From Shewanella litorisediminis (GTDB lineage Bacteria > Pseudomonadota > Gammaproteobacteria > Enterobacterales > Shewanellaceae), in NCBI RefSeq assembly GCF_016834455.1, contig NZ_CP069213.1, forward strand, positions 3,821,501 to 3,885,500: DNA of 64,000 nt, in the 5' to 3' direction. The translations under genes were made by a program, and so were the position numbers. The notes beneath the pieces were generated by a model. It did not search any database. It was not told where the DNA came from and saw only the letters and a program-made list of their open reading frames with translations. Below, one piece after another: positions 51,693 through 61,065 of this stretch (positions are counted from its first letter, which is position 1; every line of letters starts with the position of its first letter).

Positions 51693-53735
51693 ATGTCACC
51701 GCTTTACCCACGCCTCTTTTTAGCCGGTTTGTTGGCTGCACCAGCCACCATGGCCGCACCAAGCCACCAGATCACCCTGGATGATTTTTTCGATATCGCC
51801 AACATGGGCACGGTTAAGCTAAGCCCCAATGGCAACCATGCGCTGTGGCTCGAAGGCCGTTGGAACAAAGACCTGGATAAGAGCCAGAATGACCTCTGGC
51901 AAATCGATATCAAGAGTCGTCAGCCAACGCGGCTCACCTTCACCGACGAGAGCGAGTCCAGCCCCGTGTGGAGCCCGGACGGCCAGTTCATCTACTTTAT
52001 CGGCAAAGAAAAACGTGACGACGCCAAGGCGCCATACAATGGCAAGGCGCAGGTGTTCCGTATTCCCGTGACCGGCGGCGACGCCGTGCCCATGACCCGG
52101 GAAGCCGAAGGGGTCTCGGCCTTTGAGTTGGCCCCCAACGGCGCCAGCCTGTATTTTCTCGCCCACAAAGACACCAAAGACAAAGACCACTGGGCTGCCA
52201 TGCGTTCCAGCCACAGTGCCCCCCAGTATGGTCACGGCAAGCGCGACACCAATCCGCTGTACAGGTTGGATCTGGTGAACTTCCGCCAGGAGCTCTTGCT
52301 GGACGATGACAAGGTGGTATGGGATTTCAGTGTCAGCCCCGATGGCAACCAAATCGCCCGCATCACCACCGAAGACAATGAACTCGTCTATCTCGAAGGC
52401 TGGTCGCAGGTGGAAGTGTTCGACACTGCCAATAAGCAAAACCGGGTGCTGGAAGACAAGGCCTGGCGCGAGCAGGCGGCTTCTCCCTATGGCTGGCTCG
52501 AAGGGCTGGCCTGGCACAGCGACAGCAAACGCCTGGCGTTTCGTATCGATTTTGATGGCCACCCCGGCCGCTTGTTTGTGGTCAACACCCTTGGCAAGGG
52601 CCAAATGGAGCTGAGTCGCCGCGGCAAAGCCACCCTCAACGGCGCCGATATCCAGTGGCGTCCCGGCAGCGATGAGATCTGTTACCGGGTGGCCGATGCT
52701 GCCAGAGTCAAATTGCAGTGCACCGAAATCGATGGACTGCAACAGGAAGATACCCGCACCCTGATTGAAGGGGATACTGTCATTGGCAGCTACAGCTTCA
52801 ACAGCCGTGGCTCTCAGGTGGCATTCAGCCACAATGGTTTGGATCATTTCACCGATCTCTTCGTGGCCGACGCCAACAGCAAGCGGGCCTCGGCAAACCG
52901 TCTGACCGACATCAACCCACAGAGCGCCGACTGGCAACTGCCACAAATCAGCATCTACAAATGGCAGGCGCCGGACGGCACTGAGGTGGAAGGCATTCTG
53001 GAACTGCCCTTTGGCTGGGATAAATCCAAAGGCAAGCTGCCACTGGTGGTGCAAATCCACGGCGGCCCCACCGCCGCTACGCCTTACTCGCTGCAACACC
53101 GCAGCTACGGCCGCGCCAGCTTCCCGGCTCAGGGCTGGGCACTCTTGTCACCCAACTACCGTGGCTCCACCGGCTATGGCGATAAGTTCCTCACCGACCT
53201 GGTTGGCCGCGAACACGATATCGAAGTCAAAGACATACTCTCGGGCGTCGATAAGCTGATTGCCGACGGCATAGTGGACGGCGACAAGCTGGCGGTGATG
53301 GGCTGGTCCAACGGTGGCTACCTGACCAACGCCCTTATCAGCACCACCGACCGTTTCAAGGCCGCCAGCTCAGGTGCCGGGGTGTTCGACCAGCGTCTGC
53401 AGTGGATATTGGAAGACACACCAGGCCACGTGGTCAATTTTATGGAAGGCCTGCCCTGGGAAAAGCCCGATGCCTACAACCATGGCTCATCCCTGACCCA
53501 CGCCGATAAAATCAAAACCCCAACATTAATCCACATCGGCGAGAAGGATGCGCGGGTACCCCTGGGCCATGCTCAGGGCCTGTACCGGGCACTGCATAAC
53601 TATCTGGGCGTACCTGTGGAACTGGTGGTCTATCCCGGCGAGGGCCATGGCCTGTCCAAGTATCAGCACCGCAAAGCCAAGATGGAGTGGGATTTGAAGT
53701 GGTTTAACTATTACGTTTTGGGAATAGAGCCCTGA
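51693..53735 (+). CDS. S9-family prolyl oligopeptidase-like peptidase
   Basis: A 680-residue exported peptidase. After a signal peptide (near TMAAPS) a beta-propeller spans about residues 40-410 (PD40-like repeats such as SPVWSPDGQFIYFIG and DFSVSPDGNQIARIT). The alpha/beta-hydrolase domain carries the serine nucleophile in GWSNGGYLTNALIS, the expected aspartate region in HIGEKDARVPLGHA and the histidine in PGEGHGLSK. These enzymes cut short peptides, often dipeptides from the N-terminus. A terminator follows. Confidence 0.92.
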   Translation: MSPLYPRLFLAGLLAAPATMAAPSHQITLDDFFDIANMGTVKLSPNGNHALWLEGRWNKDLDKSQNDLWQIDIKSRQPTRLTFTDESESSPVWSPDGQFIYFIGKEKRDDAKAPYNGKAQVFRIPVTGGDAVPMTREAEGVSAFELAPNGASLYFLAHKDTKDKDHWAAMRSSHSAPQYGHGKRDTNPLYRLDLVNFRQELLLDDDKVVWDFSVSPDGNQIARITTEDNELVYLEGWSQVEVFDTANKQNRVLEDKAWREQAASPYGWLEGLAWHSDSKRLAFRIDFDGHPGRLFVVNTLGKGQMELSRRGKATLNGADIQWRPGSDEICYRVADAARVKLQCTEIDGLQQEDTRTLIEGDTVIGSYSFNSRGSQVAFSHNGLDHFTDLFVADANSKRASANRLTDINPQSADWQLPQISIYKWQAPDGTEVEGILELPFGWDKSKGKLPLVVQIHGGPTAATPYSLQHRSYGRASFPAQGWALLSPNYRGSTGYGDKFLTDLVGREHDIEVKDILSGVDKLIADGIVDGDKLAVMGWSNGGYLTNALISTTDRFKAASSGAGVFDQRLQWILEDTPGHVVNFMEGLPWEKPDAYNHGSSLTHADKIKTPTLIHIGEKDARVPLGHAQGLYRALHNYLGVPVELVVYPGEGHGLSKYQHRKAKMEWDLKWFNYYVLGIEP

Positions 53736-53796
53736 ATCTGAGAAAGGCCTCGGTGGAATTCGCGGTGTATTTCTGAACCCCGGCTGACACCAAGGC

Positions 53797-53825
53797 AAAA
53801 AAAGCGCCTTCCGGGGCGCTTTTTT
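53797..53825 (+). terminator. Intrinsic terminator after the S9 peptidase
   Basis: AAAAAAAGCGCC (53797-53808) pairs with GGCGCTTTTTT after a short loop and is followed by T residues. Confidence 0.9.
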
Positions 53826-53901
53826 ACTGAATGCTATTCACTTTTTCTGCTCCATGCCTATGCTGGTGTCAGTCACCCCCTCATCCGAAAAGGAGAGTAC
53901 C

Positions 53902-54477
53902 ATGAAATCATTCAAGCATTTGCTGCTTGCCACTCTGATGCTGCTGGGCATTGGACAAGCCTTCGCCGCAGAGGATGACGCCAAATATCAGGAGGCGCTG
54001 GCCACCTTTAAACAGGCCAGCGAAACCCACAGGTTTTTCGATAACGCCTATGGCTATGCCCTCTTCCCCACCATAGGCAAAGGCGGTATCGGTATAGGCG
54101 CAGCCTACGGCAAAGGCCGGGTTTATCGTCAGGGTGCCTATGTGGGCGACTCCAGCATGACCCAGGTGTCCATTGGCTTCCAACTGGGGGGCCAGGCCTA
54201 CAGCGAAATCATTTTCTTTAAAGACGAGAAGGCTTTCAGCGACTTTACCAGCGGCAGCTTTGAGTTCAGTGGTCAGGCGTCCGCCGTGGCCATTAACGTG
54301 GGCGCCAATGCCCAGGCAGGCACCACGGGCAACTCGGCCGGAGCCGGTCAGGCCGGCGGCGCCCAGAATGCCACTGCTGCCTATATCAATGGCATGACTG
54401 TGTTTACGGCAGCCAAGGGCGGGCTGATGTTTGAGGCCGCACTGGCGGGTCAGTCATTCACCTTCGAAGGCAAGTAG
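53902..54477 (+). CDS. SYLF/YSC84-like lipid-binding exported protein
   Basis: A 191-residue exported protein: signal MKSFKHLLLATLMLLGIGQAFA, then a SYLF domain with AYGYALFPTIGKGGIGIG, VYRQGAYVGDSSMTQVS and FTSGSFEFSGQASAVAI, ending GGLMFEAALAGQSFTF. SYLF proteins bind phosphoinositide-type lipids in eukaryotes; the bacterial role is unclear. AAAGGAGAG lies five bases upstream of ATG 53902. It is flanked by terminators and so is a single-gene unit. Confidence 0.88.
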   Translation: MKSFKHLLLATLMLLGIGQAFAAEDDAKYQEALATFKQASETHRFFDNAYGYALFPTIGKGGIGIGAAYGKGRVYRQGAYVGDSSMTQVSIGFQLGGQAYSEIIFFKDEKAFSDFTSGSFEFSGQASAVAINVGANAQAGTTGNSAGAGQAGGAQNATAAYINGMTVFTAAKGGLMFEAALAGQSFTFEGK

Positions 54478-54496
54478 CAGACTTAATGCCATCAGC

Positions 54497-54524
54497 AAAA
54501 AGGCGCCCCAAGGGTCGCCTTTTT
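54497..54524. terminator. Bidirectional terminator after the SYLF gene
   Basis: AAAAAGGCGCCC (54497 on) pairs with GGGTCGCCTTTTT with one mismatch, between two convergent genes. Confidence 0.82.
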
Positions 54525-54551
54525 CATTTGAACCGCGCGCTTTAGACGGGG

Positions 54552-55127
54552 TTATTTATGCCCCCAGGGCGCATTGGGCGTATCGACTGGCTGGGTTAAA
54601 TCAAACTCCACCAGAAAGTCGCGGTTTTCCCGGGTGAGACGATAGCTGAAGACCTCCCCGGTCAACCCCAGATGCCAGACGTTGGTCACTGACTTGTCCA
54701 GCCCATTTTCTTTGAAGTTGGCAATGGAGTAGTCATCCACCGGAAAAGATTGCCACTCGCGGCTACCGGCATCCCGGGTATCGCCGCCGTATTGGGTGAC
54801 CTTGTCTTCACTGCCATCCTGATGACGATGGTCGTGTTTGAGCCTGAGCCCTGAGTCAGTTTTGCTGATAACCCAGGTGCGGGAACTGTCGGCACCTACG
54901 TGGAAAGGCACCTTGATTTGATTCTCTGAGCACTCACGCACATGCATCACCAAACGCTGGTTGGCGAACGCGGAATCGGCCTCGTTTCCTTTAGTGACCT
55001 TGCCTTCGAATGCCTTGCCGCACAGGGCGCCGAGTCTGTCAAAAAAGTCCGCTGCAGCCGGTTTACCCCCAGCGACTGCGCTGGCGCTGACGGCCAGCGA
55101 TGCCATCAAAATCAGTGTCTTGTTCAT
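54552..55127 (-). CDS. Exported protein of unknown function
   Basis: A 191-residue protein with a signal peptide (MNKTLILMASLAVSASAVAGG). The mature part starts with DFFDRLGALCGKAFEGKV and has HVRECSENQIKVPFHVG, with two cysteines, and LRLKHDHRHQDGSEDKVTQYGG, given in part as HDHRHQDGSED. I recognise it only as a conserved bacterial hypothetical. The two cysteines might form a disulfide. It stands alone on the minus strand, convergent with the SYLF gene. Confidence 0.75.
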   Translation of the reverse strand: MNKTLILMASLAVSASAVAGGKPAAADFFDRLGALCGKAFEGKVTKGNEADSAFANQRLVMHVRECSENQIKVPFHVGADSSRTWVISKTDSGLRLKHDHRHQDGSEDKVTQYGGDTRDAGSREWQSFPVDDYSIANFKENGLDKSVTNVWHLGLTGEVFSYRLTRENRDFLVEFDLTQPVDTPNAPWGHK

Positions 55128-55187
55128 CTATTTCACCCCACCCAAAAGATGACAGCTTATCAATTCAGAGTGAATTGAGTCTGAAAC

Positions 55188-56237
55188 TTACCAGCCGATG
55201 TAACTGCGGGAGCGATCGCCGAGTCTTGCCTTGATGGCATTGGCGGTGAGTACGCTACCTACCAGCAAAAATACAAAAATCCCTATCGACAATCCCAGAC
55301 TGGCCCACATGTTGCCGGGAGCCAGCTTGAAACGCAGCAGCCCGGTAATGACACCGAACAGGATGGAAAACAGCGGATGAATAAAGAAGATGGCAAAACT
55401 CATCTCGGCCAGGGCGTTGAGACTCTTCTGGGTGCGCTCGGAGAGTGATTGCTGAGACAGCCACAGGCACAACCCAACAGCGAGGATCACCAAACTGAAC
55501 TTCTGCACAAACTGCCAGTCTACCCCGCCCCAACTCAGGGCTTCTTTATGATAATTGCCCACATGGCCCTGCACATAGGTTTGCATATACAGGCTAATCA
55601 GGGTGCCCAGCAGCGCCAAACACAGCAGCGGCACGGCTCTTTCTTTGAGCCACTCTTCATGGGCCGAATACAAAATCCCCATCAGATAGAAGGGGGTGAA
55701 ATACACCACGGAATGCAGCACATTGATGTTGCCGATGGGACGGTGGATAAGCAGGGCTATCACACAGCTCAGCACCAGCAGGGTCCAGCGCGCGGCATTG
55801 CTCATGCGGATATAGGCAGAAAACACCGGAGAGATGGCAAATACCGCCAGAATAAAGGGAATGTACCAATGGGGGTAAAGCACATACCCATTGCGCACCG
55901 TGTAATAGATGCCCTTGGCAACCTCAGACAGGGGCCTGTCGTACATCAGGCTCCACTGGGTCGCGAGCATGACAAGGCCCACCAGCGACACCCATAAAAA
56001 TGGCAGCAGCACGTTGCGCACCTTGCTGACCATAAATTCTTTGTACACCATGCGCGGATGAAAAATCCGGTGATAAAAGTAGCCCGAGATAAACACAAAC
56101 AAGGCGGTTCCGCCCCGAACCAGATTTTCCAGCGGCAATGGAAACCCGGCACCCGAGTTGTAAATGCTGTGTCCGGCCACTATCCACAAAATGGCGATGG
56201 CGCGCATGTAGGTAAATTCAAGTTGTTGTTTTCGCAT
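55188..56237 (-). CDS. Acyltransferase-3 (OafA/NodX-like) membrane protein
   Basis: A 349-residue membrane protein with about ten hydrophobic helices. The acyltransferase-3 fold is shown by EFTYMRAIAILWIVAGHS at the start (conserved histidine), GGTALFVFISGYFYHRIF and the late FAIFFIHPLFSILFGV. These enzymes move acetyl or succinyl groups onto envelope glycans. ATG 56237 gives the family start MRKQQLEFTYMRAI, with AGGTG upstream. No polysaccharide genes are nearby. Confidence 0.85.
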   Translation of the reverse strand: MRKQQLEFTYMRAIAILWIVAGHSIYNSGAGFPLPLENLVRGGTALFVFISGYFYHRIFHPRMVYKEFMVSKVRNVLLPFLWVSLVGLVMLATQWSLMYDRPLSEVAKGIYYTVRNGYVLYPHWYIPFILAVFAISPVFSAYIRMSNAARWTLLVLSCVIALLIHRPIGNINVLHSVVYFTPFYLMGILYSAHEEWLKERAVPLLCLALLGTLISLYMQTYVQGHVGNYHKEALSWGGVDWQFVQKFSLVILAVGLCLWLSQQSLSERTQKSLNALAEMSFAIFFIHPLFSILFGVITGLLRFKLAPGNMWASLGLSIGIFVFLLVGSVLTANAIKARLGDRSRSYIGW

Positions 56238-56421
56238 GGAACACACCTAGGAATAGAAAGGTGCAGTGAACACGGAAGGAGCAAAAGCGTTCATTGATAA
56301 TCTCGACAGGGCTACAGGGCGCAGCGTGGGCACAATATAGCCCCGGCTTCGAAAAACTGGAATAGGGTCAACAGAATATTTTTTGACCCGGGAGAAACAT
56401 GTTTTACACCCTTTAAAATCA

Positions 56422-56766
56422 TTAACTTGGACTATTATCTGTACCAAACCAAGCCTCCAGCTTTTCGGCCGCTCTGGTGCGGCTGCCCTCGTCAATATAC
56501 ATGGCCACCATGGTCAGTGCGGCGGCCAGGGCCCCCAGATCATCTGAAAACCCCATCAGAGGTGTTAAATCCGGAATGGCATCCACCGGGGTAATAAAAT
56601 AGCCCAGGGCGCCATAGATGATGGTTTTGGCCCAGGTAGGTGTCTCGGGGCGCTGAGCGGCATAATACAGCCACAACGCCTTTTCTACTACCTCACGGCC
56701 CGCCTGCCTGGCAAAGTCCTTCACCTTTTTCCAAAAACCTGTGTCGCTGTACTGGGTGTCGTTCAC
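56422..56766 (-). CDS. YkvA-family DUF1232 protein
   Basis: A 114-residue protein with the DUF1232 core TWAKTIIYGALGYFITPVDAIPD, given in part as YGALGYFITPVDAIPD, then LTPLMGFSDDLGALAAAL. The core is a hydrophobic hairpin likely to sit in the membrane. Function is unknown. GTG 56766 is chosen since GGGAGG lies seven bases upstream; TTG 56772 is an alternative. Confidence 0.85.
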   Translation of the reverse strand: MNDTQYSDTGFWKKVKDFARQAGREVVEKALWLYYAAQRPETPTWAKTIIYGALGYFITPVDAIPDLTPLMGFSDDLGALAAALTMVAMYIDEGSRTRAAEKLEAWFGTDNSPS

Positions 56767-57133
56767 GGCCAAGCCTCCCTTGCTGCACCTTCATCCATGT
56801 CACTGTACGCCAAAAGCGAACCTCTGTCAGCGTACCCAAGTCAGCGCACTGCGCGGTTATTCACTTTAGCCGGGTAAGCAGTCAGATTAATGCAAATAAA
56901 TAAAATTTAAATTCATATGGCCGATTTATAAAATAATAAATGAGTACGAATTTAATTAAACATGCGTAAATTAATAAATAAAATTACACAGATTACATAG
57001 GGTTACATTTAGTAAAAGACTTTGCTTTTTATGATTCACTTCAAATTATCTTTCTTTCGACACGGATAAAATCACTTCGCCAAATGAGGCATTTTCTTTC
57101 AATGGTTTCTTGATATTCGTAATGGAGTTGTAT
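56767..57133 (+). promoter_or_regulatory. AT-rich regulatory region upstream of speFL-speF
   Basis: This 367-bp stretch has no gene. Its last 250 bp are far more AT-rich than the flanking genes, with runs such as AATAAATAAAATTTAAATT. It must hold the promoter of the speFL-speF-potE-porin operon. AT-rich tracts suggest H-NS-type or curvature-dependent control, as for enteric acid-induced decarboxylases; I could not pick a single promoter with confidence. Confidence 0.5.
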
Positions 57134-57238
57134 ATGAGAAAGAAATCAAAGATCATGGCGCATATTCGCCGAACGAGGCATATTATGATGCCTGAACAAC
57201 GCGACTACTTCGACTATTCATTCTTCTTCCTGATTTAA
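57134..57238 (+). CDS. speFL: speFL ornithine-sensing leader peptide
   Basis: A 34-codon frame with GGAG six bases before its ATG. It contains AHIRRTRHIMM, matching the conserved HIRRTTHIM core of the E. coli SpeFL arrest peptide, and is also exactly 34 residues long. In enterics the nascent peptide and ribosome form an ornithine-binding pocket; stalling then prevents Rho-dependent termination and turns on speF. Its place 224 bp upstream of speF is as expected. The C-terminal half (YFDYSFFFLI) differs in sequence but keeps an aromatic-rich pattern. Confidence 0.9.
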   Translation: MRKKSKIMAHIRRTRHIMMPEQRDYFDYSFFFLI

Positions 57239-57462
57239 TCCTGCCTTCGCCGGACGCCTTGGGCTATCTGTCGCCCGAGAGTCTATCGCATACAAATACA
57301 ATTTATCTGCCAGCCTTGGACTGACTCTGTCAGGGGAACACTGCGCCTTTTCATTAATTCGCAGCCCTTATTTGTCAGCACCTGTTCGGCTGCCCGGAAT
57401 TTACCATGTCGATTTAAATATATTGACAGGGGTCCGGCTAACCAAAATTAATCAGGTTAATT
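57239..57462 (+). promoter_or_regulatory. speFL-speF intercistronic attenuator region
   Basis: The 224 bp between the leader peptide and speF. The first 170 bp are pyrimidine-rich and contain no strong U-tailed hairpin, which suits a Rho-loading region that is covered when ribosomes stall on speFL. Assignment rests on the enteric model and position. Confidence 0.5.
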
Positions 57463-59625
57463 ATGAATTCGTTAAAAATTGCTGCCAGCTTATCTGTTCG
57501 TGCCTGTTTTGATACCAAACGGGAAGTCGTCAACGTATTAACCACTGACTTTTGTGATGTGGGCGCTGCCGTTGTTTCCGTCACCGACGTTAATAATGGC
57601 ATTGTCGATAAAATTAAAAATACCGGTTTGAATTTACCGATATTTGTTTCTGTCTGCTGTGAAGAAGCCTTCCCCGATGATTTTTGCGAAGCCATCACAG
57701 GGGTATTTGAGCTGTGTAACGCCAAGACCGATTTTTACGGTAAGCAGGTGGAAACTGCGGTGCGCCGTTATCAGGAATCCCTGTTACCCCCCTTCTTTGG
57801 CACCCTGAAAAAGTACGTTGAAATGGGTAACTCCACCTTTGCCTGCCCGGGGCACCAGGGTGGTCAGTTCTTCCGTAAGCACCCCGTCGGTCGTCAGTTC
57901 TTCGACTTCTTTGGCGAAACCGTGTTCCGCTCGGACATGTGCAATGCCGACGTGAAGCTCGGGGACCTGCTTATTCACGAAGGCGCCCCCCATGACGCGC
58001 AGGCCTATGCCGCCAAGGTGTATAACGCCGACAAAACCTACTTTGTGCTCAACGGCACCTCAGCGTCCAACAAGGTAGTGTGTAACGCCCTGCTCGCCCC
58101 CGGCGATCTGGTGCTGTTTGACCGCAACAACCACAAATCCAACCACCACGGCGCCCTGATTCAGGCCGGTGCCACACCCGTGTATCTGGAAACGGCCCGC
58201 AACCCCTTCGGCTTTATCGGCGGTATCGACTCTCACTGCTTTGATGAAGCCTACCTGCGGGATGAAATCGGCAAAGTGGCAACCGAGCGGGTAAGGGAAG
58301 CACGCCCCTTCCGCCTTGCCATCATCCAGCTTGGCACCTATGACGGTACCATTTACAACGCCCGTCAGGTGGTGGACCGCATTGGCCACCTGTGTGACTA
58401 CATCCTGTTTGACTCGGCCTGGGTGGGCTACGAGCAATTCATCCCCATGATGAAAGACTGCTCGCCGCTGCTGTTGGAACTCGGCCCCGACGATCCCGGC
58501 ATTATTGTGACCCAGTCGGTACACAAACAGCAGGCCGGTTTTTCGCAGACCTCACAAATCCACAAAAAAGACAGCCATATCAAAGGGCAGGAGCGCTACT
58601 GCAACCATAAGCGCTTCAACAATGCCTTTATGATGCACGCCTCCACCAGCCCCTTCTATCCGCTGTTTGCGGCGCTGGATGTGAACGCCAAGATGCACGA
58701 AGGCGCCAGTGGCCGCTATCTGTGGCGTGAAGCGGTGAAGGCCGGTATCGAAGCCCGTAAGCTGCTGCTGAAAAAGTGCAAGTACATTCAGCCCTTTATC
58801 CCCACCACTGTGGAAGGTGAACCCTGGCAGACCTTTGATACCGAGAAGATGGCTGACGATCTGCGTTTCTTCGAGTTCGAGCCCGGCCTCAAGTGGCACG
58901 CGTTCGAAGGCTACGAGAAGGGCCAGTACTTTGTCGACCCCTGTAAGTTCCTGCTCACCACCCCCGGCATCAACGCCGAGACCGGCGAGTACGAGGACTT
59001 CGGTATTCCGGCCACCATCCTTGCCAACTTCCTTAGGGAAAACAACATCATTCCGGAGAAGTGTGACCTTAACTCCATCCTGTTCCTCATGACCCCCGCC
59101 GAGGACATGGCAAAGATGCAGCATCTGGTGACCCAGATTGCCCGCTTCGAGAAGCTGATTGACGAAGACGCGCCCTTAAGCGAAGTGCTGCCCAACGTCT
59201 ATCGCGCCAACCGCGAGCGTTATGAAGGTTACAGCATCCGCCGCCTGTGCCAGGAAATGCACGACCTCTATGTCAGCCGCAACGTGAAGCAGCTGCAAAA
59301 AGAGATGTTCCGGGCGGCTCACTTCCCCAGGGCGGTGATGAATCCACAGGACGCCAATATCGCCTTTGTACGTGGTAAGGCCGAGCTGGTGCCACTCAGT
59401 GAAATCGAAGGCCAGATTGCGGCCGAGGGTGCCCTGCCTTATCCACCCGGCGTGCTCTGTATGGTGCCGGGGGAAGTCTGGGGCGGCGCGGTACAGCGCT
59501 ACTTCCTGGCGCTGGAAGAAGGCATCAACCTGCTGCCGGGCTTCGCCCCCGAACTGCAGGGTGTGTATCTGGAACGCACCGATAACGGCCGGGTACAGGC
59601 CATGGGTTACGTACTTAAACGCTGA
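57463..59625 (+). CDS. speF: Inducible ornithine decarboxylase SpeF
   Basis: A 720-residue PLP enzyme of the bacterial Orn/Lys/Arg decarboxylase class, turning ornithine to putrescine and consuming a proton. The N-terminal wing domain (residues 1-105) precedes the catalytic part: STFACPGHQGGQFF, LNGTSASNKVV, FDSAWVGYEQF and the PLP lysine in TQSVHKQQAGFSQTS. Length matches E. coli SpeF (about 730). It lies downstream of speFL and 60 bp before potE. It gives acid resistance together with PotE. Confidence 0.97.
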   Translation: MNSLKIAASLSVRACFDTKREVVNVLTTDFCDVGAAVVSVTDVNNGIVDKIKNTGLNLPIFVSVCCEEAFPDDFCEAITGVFELCNAKTDFYGKQVETAVRRYQESLLPPFFGTLKKYVEMGNSTFACPGHQGGQFFRKHPVGRQFFDFFGETVFRSDMCNADVKLGDLLIHEGAPHDAQAYAAKVYNADKTYFVLNGTSASNKVVCNALLAPGDLVLFDRNNHKSNHHGALIQAGATPVYLETARNPFGFIGGIDSHCFDEAYLRDEIGKVATERVREARPFRLAIIQLGTYDGTIYNARQVVDRIGHLCDYILFDSAWVGYEQFIPMMKDCSPLLLELGPDDPGIIVTQSVHKQQAGFSQTSQIHKKDSHIKGQERYCNHKRFNNAFMMHASTSPFYPLFAALDVNAKMHEGASGRYLWREAVKAGIEARKLLLKKCKYIQPFIPTTVEGEPWQTFDTEKMADDLRFFEFEPGLKWHAFEGYEKGQYFVDPCKFLLTTPGINAETGEYEDFGIPATILANFLRENNIIPEKCDLNSILFLMTPAEDMAKMQHLVTQIARFEKLIDEDAPLSEVLPNVYRANRERYEGYSIRRLCQEMHDLYVSRNVKQLQKEMFRAAHFPRAVMNPQDANIAFVRGKAELVPLSEIEGQIAAEGALPYPPGVLCMVPGEVWGGAVQRYFLALEEGINLLPGFAPELQGVYLERTDNGRVQAMGYVLKR

Positions 59626-59685
59626 TCAACGCGGGGCGGCCAAGGCGCGCTGCCCCTTAAAACCATCACGAATCGAGACACTATT

Positions 59686-61002
59686 ATGAGTAAATCAAAC
59701 AACAAGATAGGCGTGGTTCAACTCACCATTCTCACCATAGTTAACATGATGGGCTCAGGCATCATCATGCTGCCCACCCAGCTGGCCCAGGTGGGCACCA
59801 TTTCGGTGTTGTCCTGGCTGGTAACGGCCGCAGGCTCCACGGCGCTGGCCTATGCCTTCGCCAAGTGCGGCATGTTCAGCAAGAAATCCGGCGGCATGGG
59901 CGGCTACGCCGAATACGCCTTCGGCCGCAGCGGCAACTTTATGGCCAACTACACCTATGCGGTCTCCCTGCTGATTGCCAACGTCGCCATTGCCATCTCG
60001 GCAGTGGGCTATGGCGCCGTGCTCTTTGACGTGGAACTGACACCCATCGCCACCTGTCTGGCCACCATTGGCGTGCTCTGGCTCGCCACAGTCGCCAACT
60101 TTGGTGGTGCCCGCATCACGGGTCAGGTGTCCAGCATCACTGTGTGGGGCATCATTCTGCCGGTGATTGGCGTGTCCATCATAGGTTGGTTCTGGTTTGA
60201 CTTCGACCTCTACAAGTCGGCCTGGAACCCCCACGACCTGCCATTCTTCCAAGCACTGGGCGGCTCCATCGCCATGACCCTGTGGGCCTTCCTGGGGCTG
60301 GAATCAGCCTGTGCCAACTCAGAAGCGGTTGAAAACCCAGAGAAGAACGTGCCCATCGCGGTCATGGGCGGCACCCTGGGCGCAGCGCTGATTTATATCA
60401 TCTCCACCAACGTGATTGCCGGTATTGTGCCAAACGGTGAGCTGGCTCTGTCCAACGCGCCTTTCGGTCTGGCCTTTGCCCAGATGTTTAACCCCACCAT
60501 CGGCGCCATCGTCATGGCCTGCGCCATTATCAGCTGTACCGGCTCACTGCTGGGCTGGCAGTTCACCATTGCTCAGGTGTTCAAGGCCTCTGCTGACGAA
60601 GGCTTCTTCCCCAAACTCTTCTCCAAAGTCACCAAAACCGACGCCCCCGTGCTTGGCATGCTGGCCATCGTCTCTATCCAGTCGGTGCTCAGCCTGATGA
60701 CCATCAGCCCCTCACTGAACAAGCAGTTTGAAGCCCTGGTCAACCTGGCGGTGGTGACCAACATCATCCCTTACATCCTGTCGATGGCGGCCCTTGGCGT
60801 AATGCAAAAGCAGATGAAGATCCCGGTCAGCAAGGCCCGTGTGGCCAACTGCATGGCGGTGATGGGCGCGCTTTACAGCTTCTATGCCCTGTACAGCTCA
60901 GGTGAAACCGCCGTGATGCTGGGCTCCATTGCCACCTTCTTCGGCTGGACCCTGTACGGCGTTATCTCCAAGAAAAACGAACTTCGCCTGCAACAGGCCT
61001 GA
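59686..61002 (+). CDS. potE: Putrescine-ornithine antiporter PotE
   Basis: A 438-residue inner-membrane APC-family carrier with about 12 helices. Typical segments are MMGSGIIMLPTQLAQVG, SKKSGGMGGYAEYAFG and FLGLESACANSEAVENPEKNVP. It imports ornithine in exchange for the putrescine made by SpeF. It is 60 bp downstream of speF and 63 bp upstream of a porin, all on one strand. Confidence 0.96.
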   Translation: MSKSNNKIGVVQLTILTIVNMMGSGIIMLPTQLAQVGTISVLSWLVTAAGSTALAYAFAKCGMFSKKSGGMGGYAEYAFGRSGNFMANYTYAVSLLIANVAIAISAVGYGAVLFDVELTPIATCLATIGVLWLATVANFGGARITGQVSSITVWGIILPVIGVSIIGWFWFDFDLYKSAWNPHDLPFFQALGGSIAMTLWAFLGLESACANSEAVENPEKNVPIAVMGGTLGAALIYIISTNVIAGIVPNGELALSNAPFGLAFAQMFNPTIGAIVMACAIISCTGSLLGWQFTIAQVFKASADEGFFPKLFSKVTKTDAPVLGMLAIVSIQSVLSLMTISPSLNKQFEALVNLAVVTNIIPYILSMAALGVMQKQMKIPVSKARVANCMAVMGALYSFYALYSSGETAVMLGSIATFFGWTLYGVISKKNELRLQQA

Positions 61003-61065
61003 ACACAACACACATAGGGCCTCGTCATAGGGCGGGGCCACAGCAAGATATTCAAAGGTGGAATC

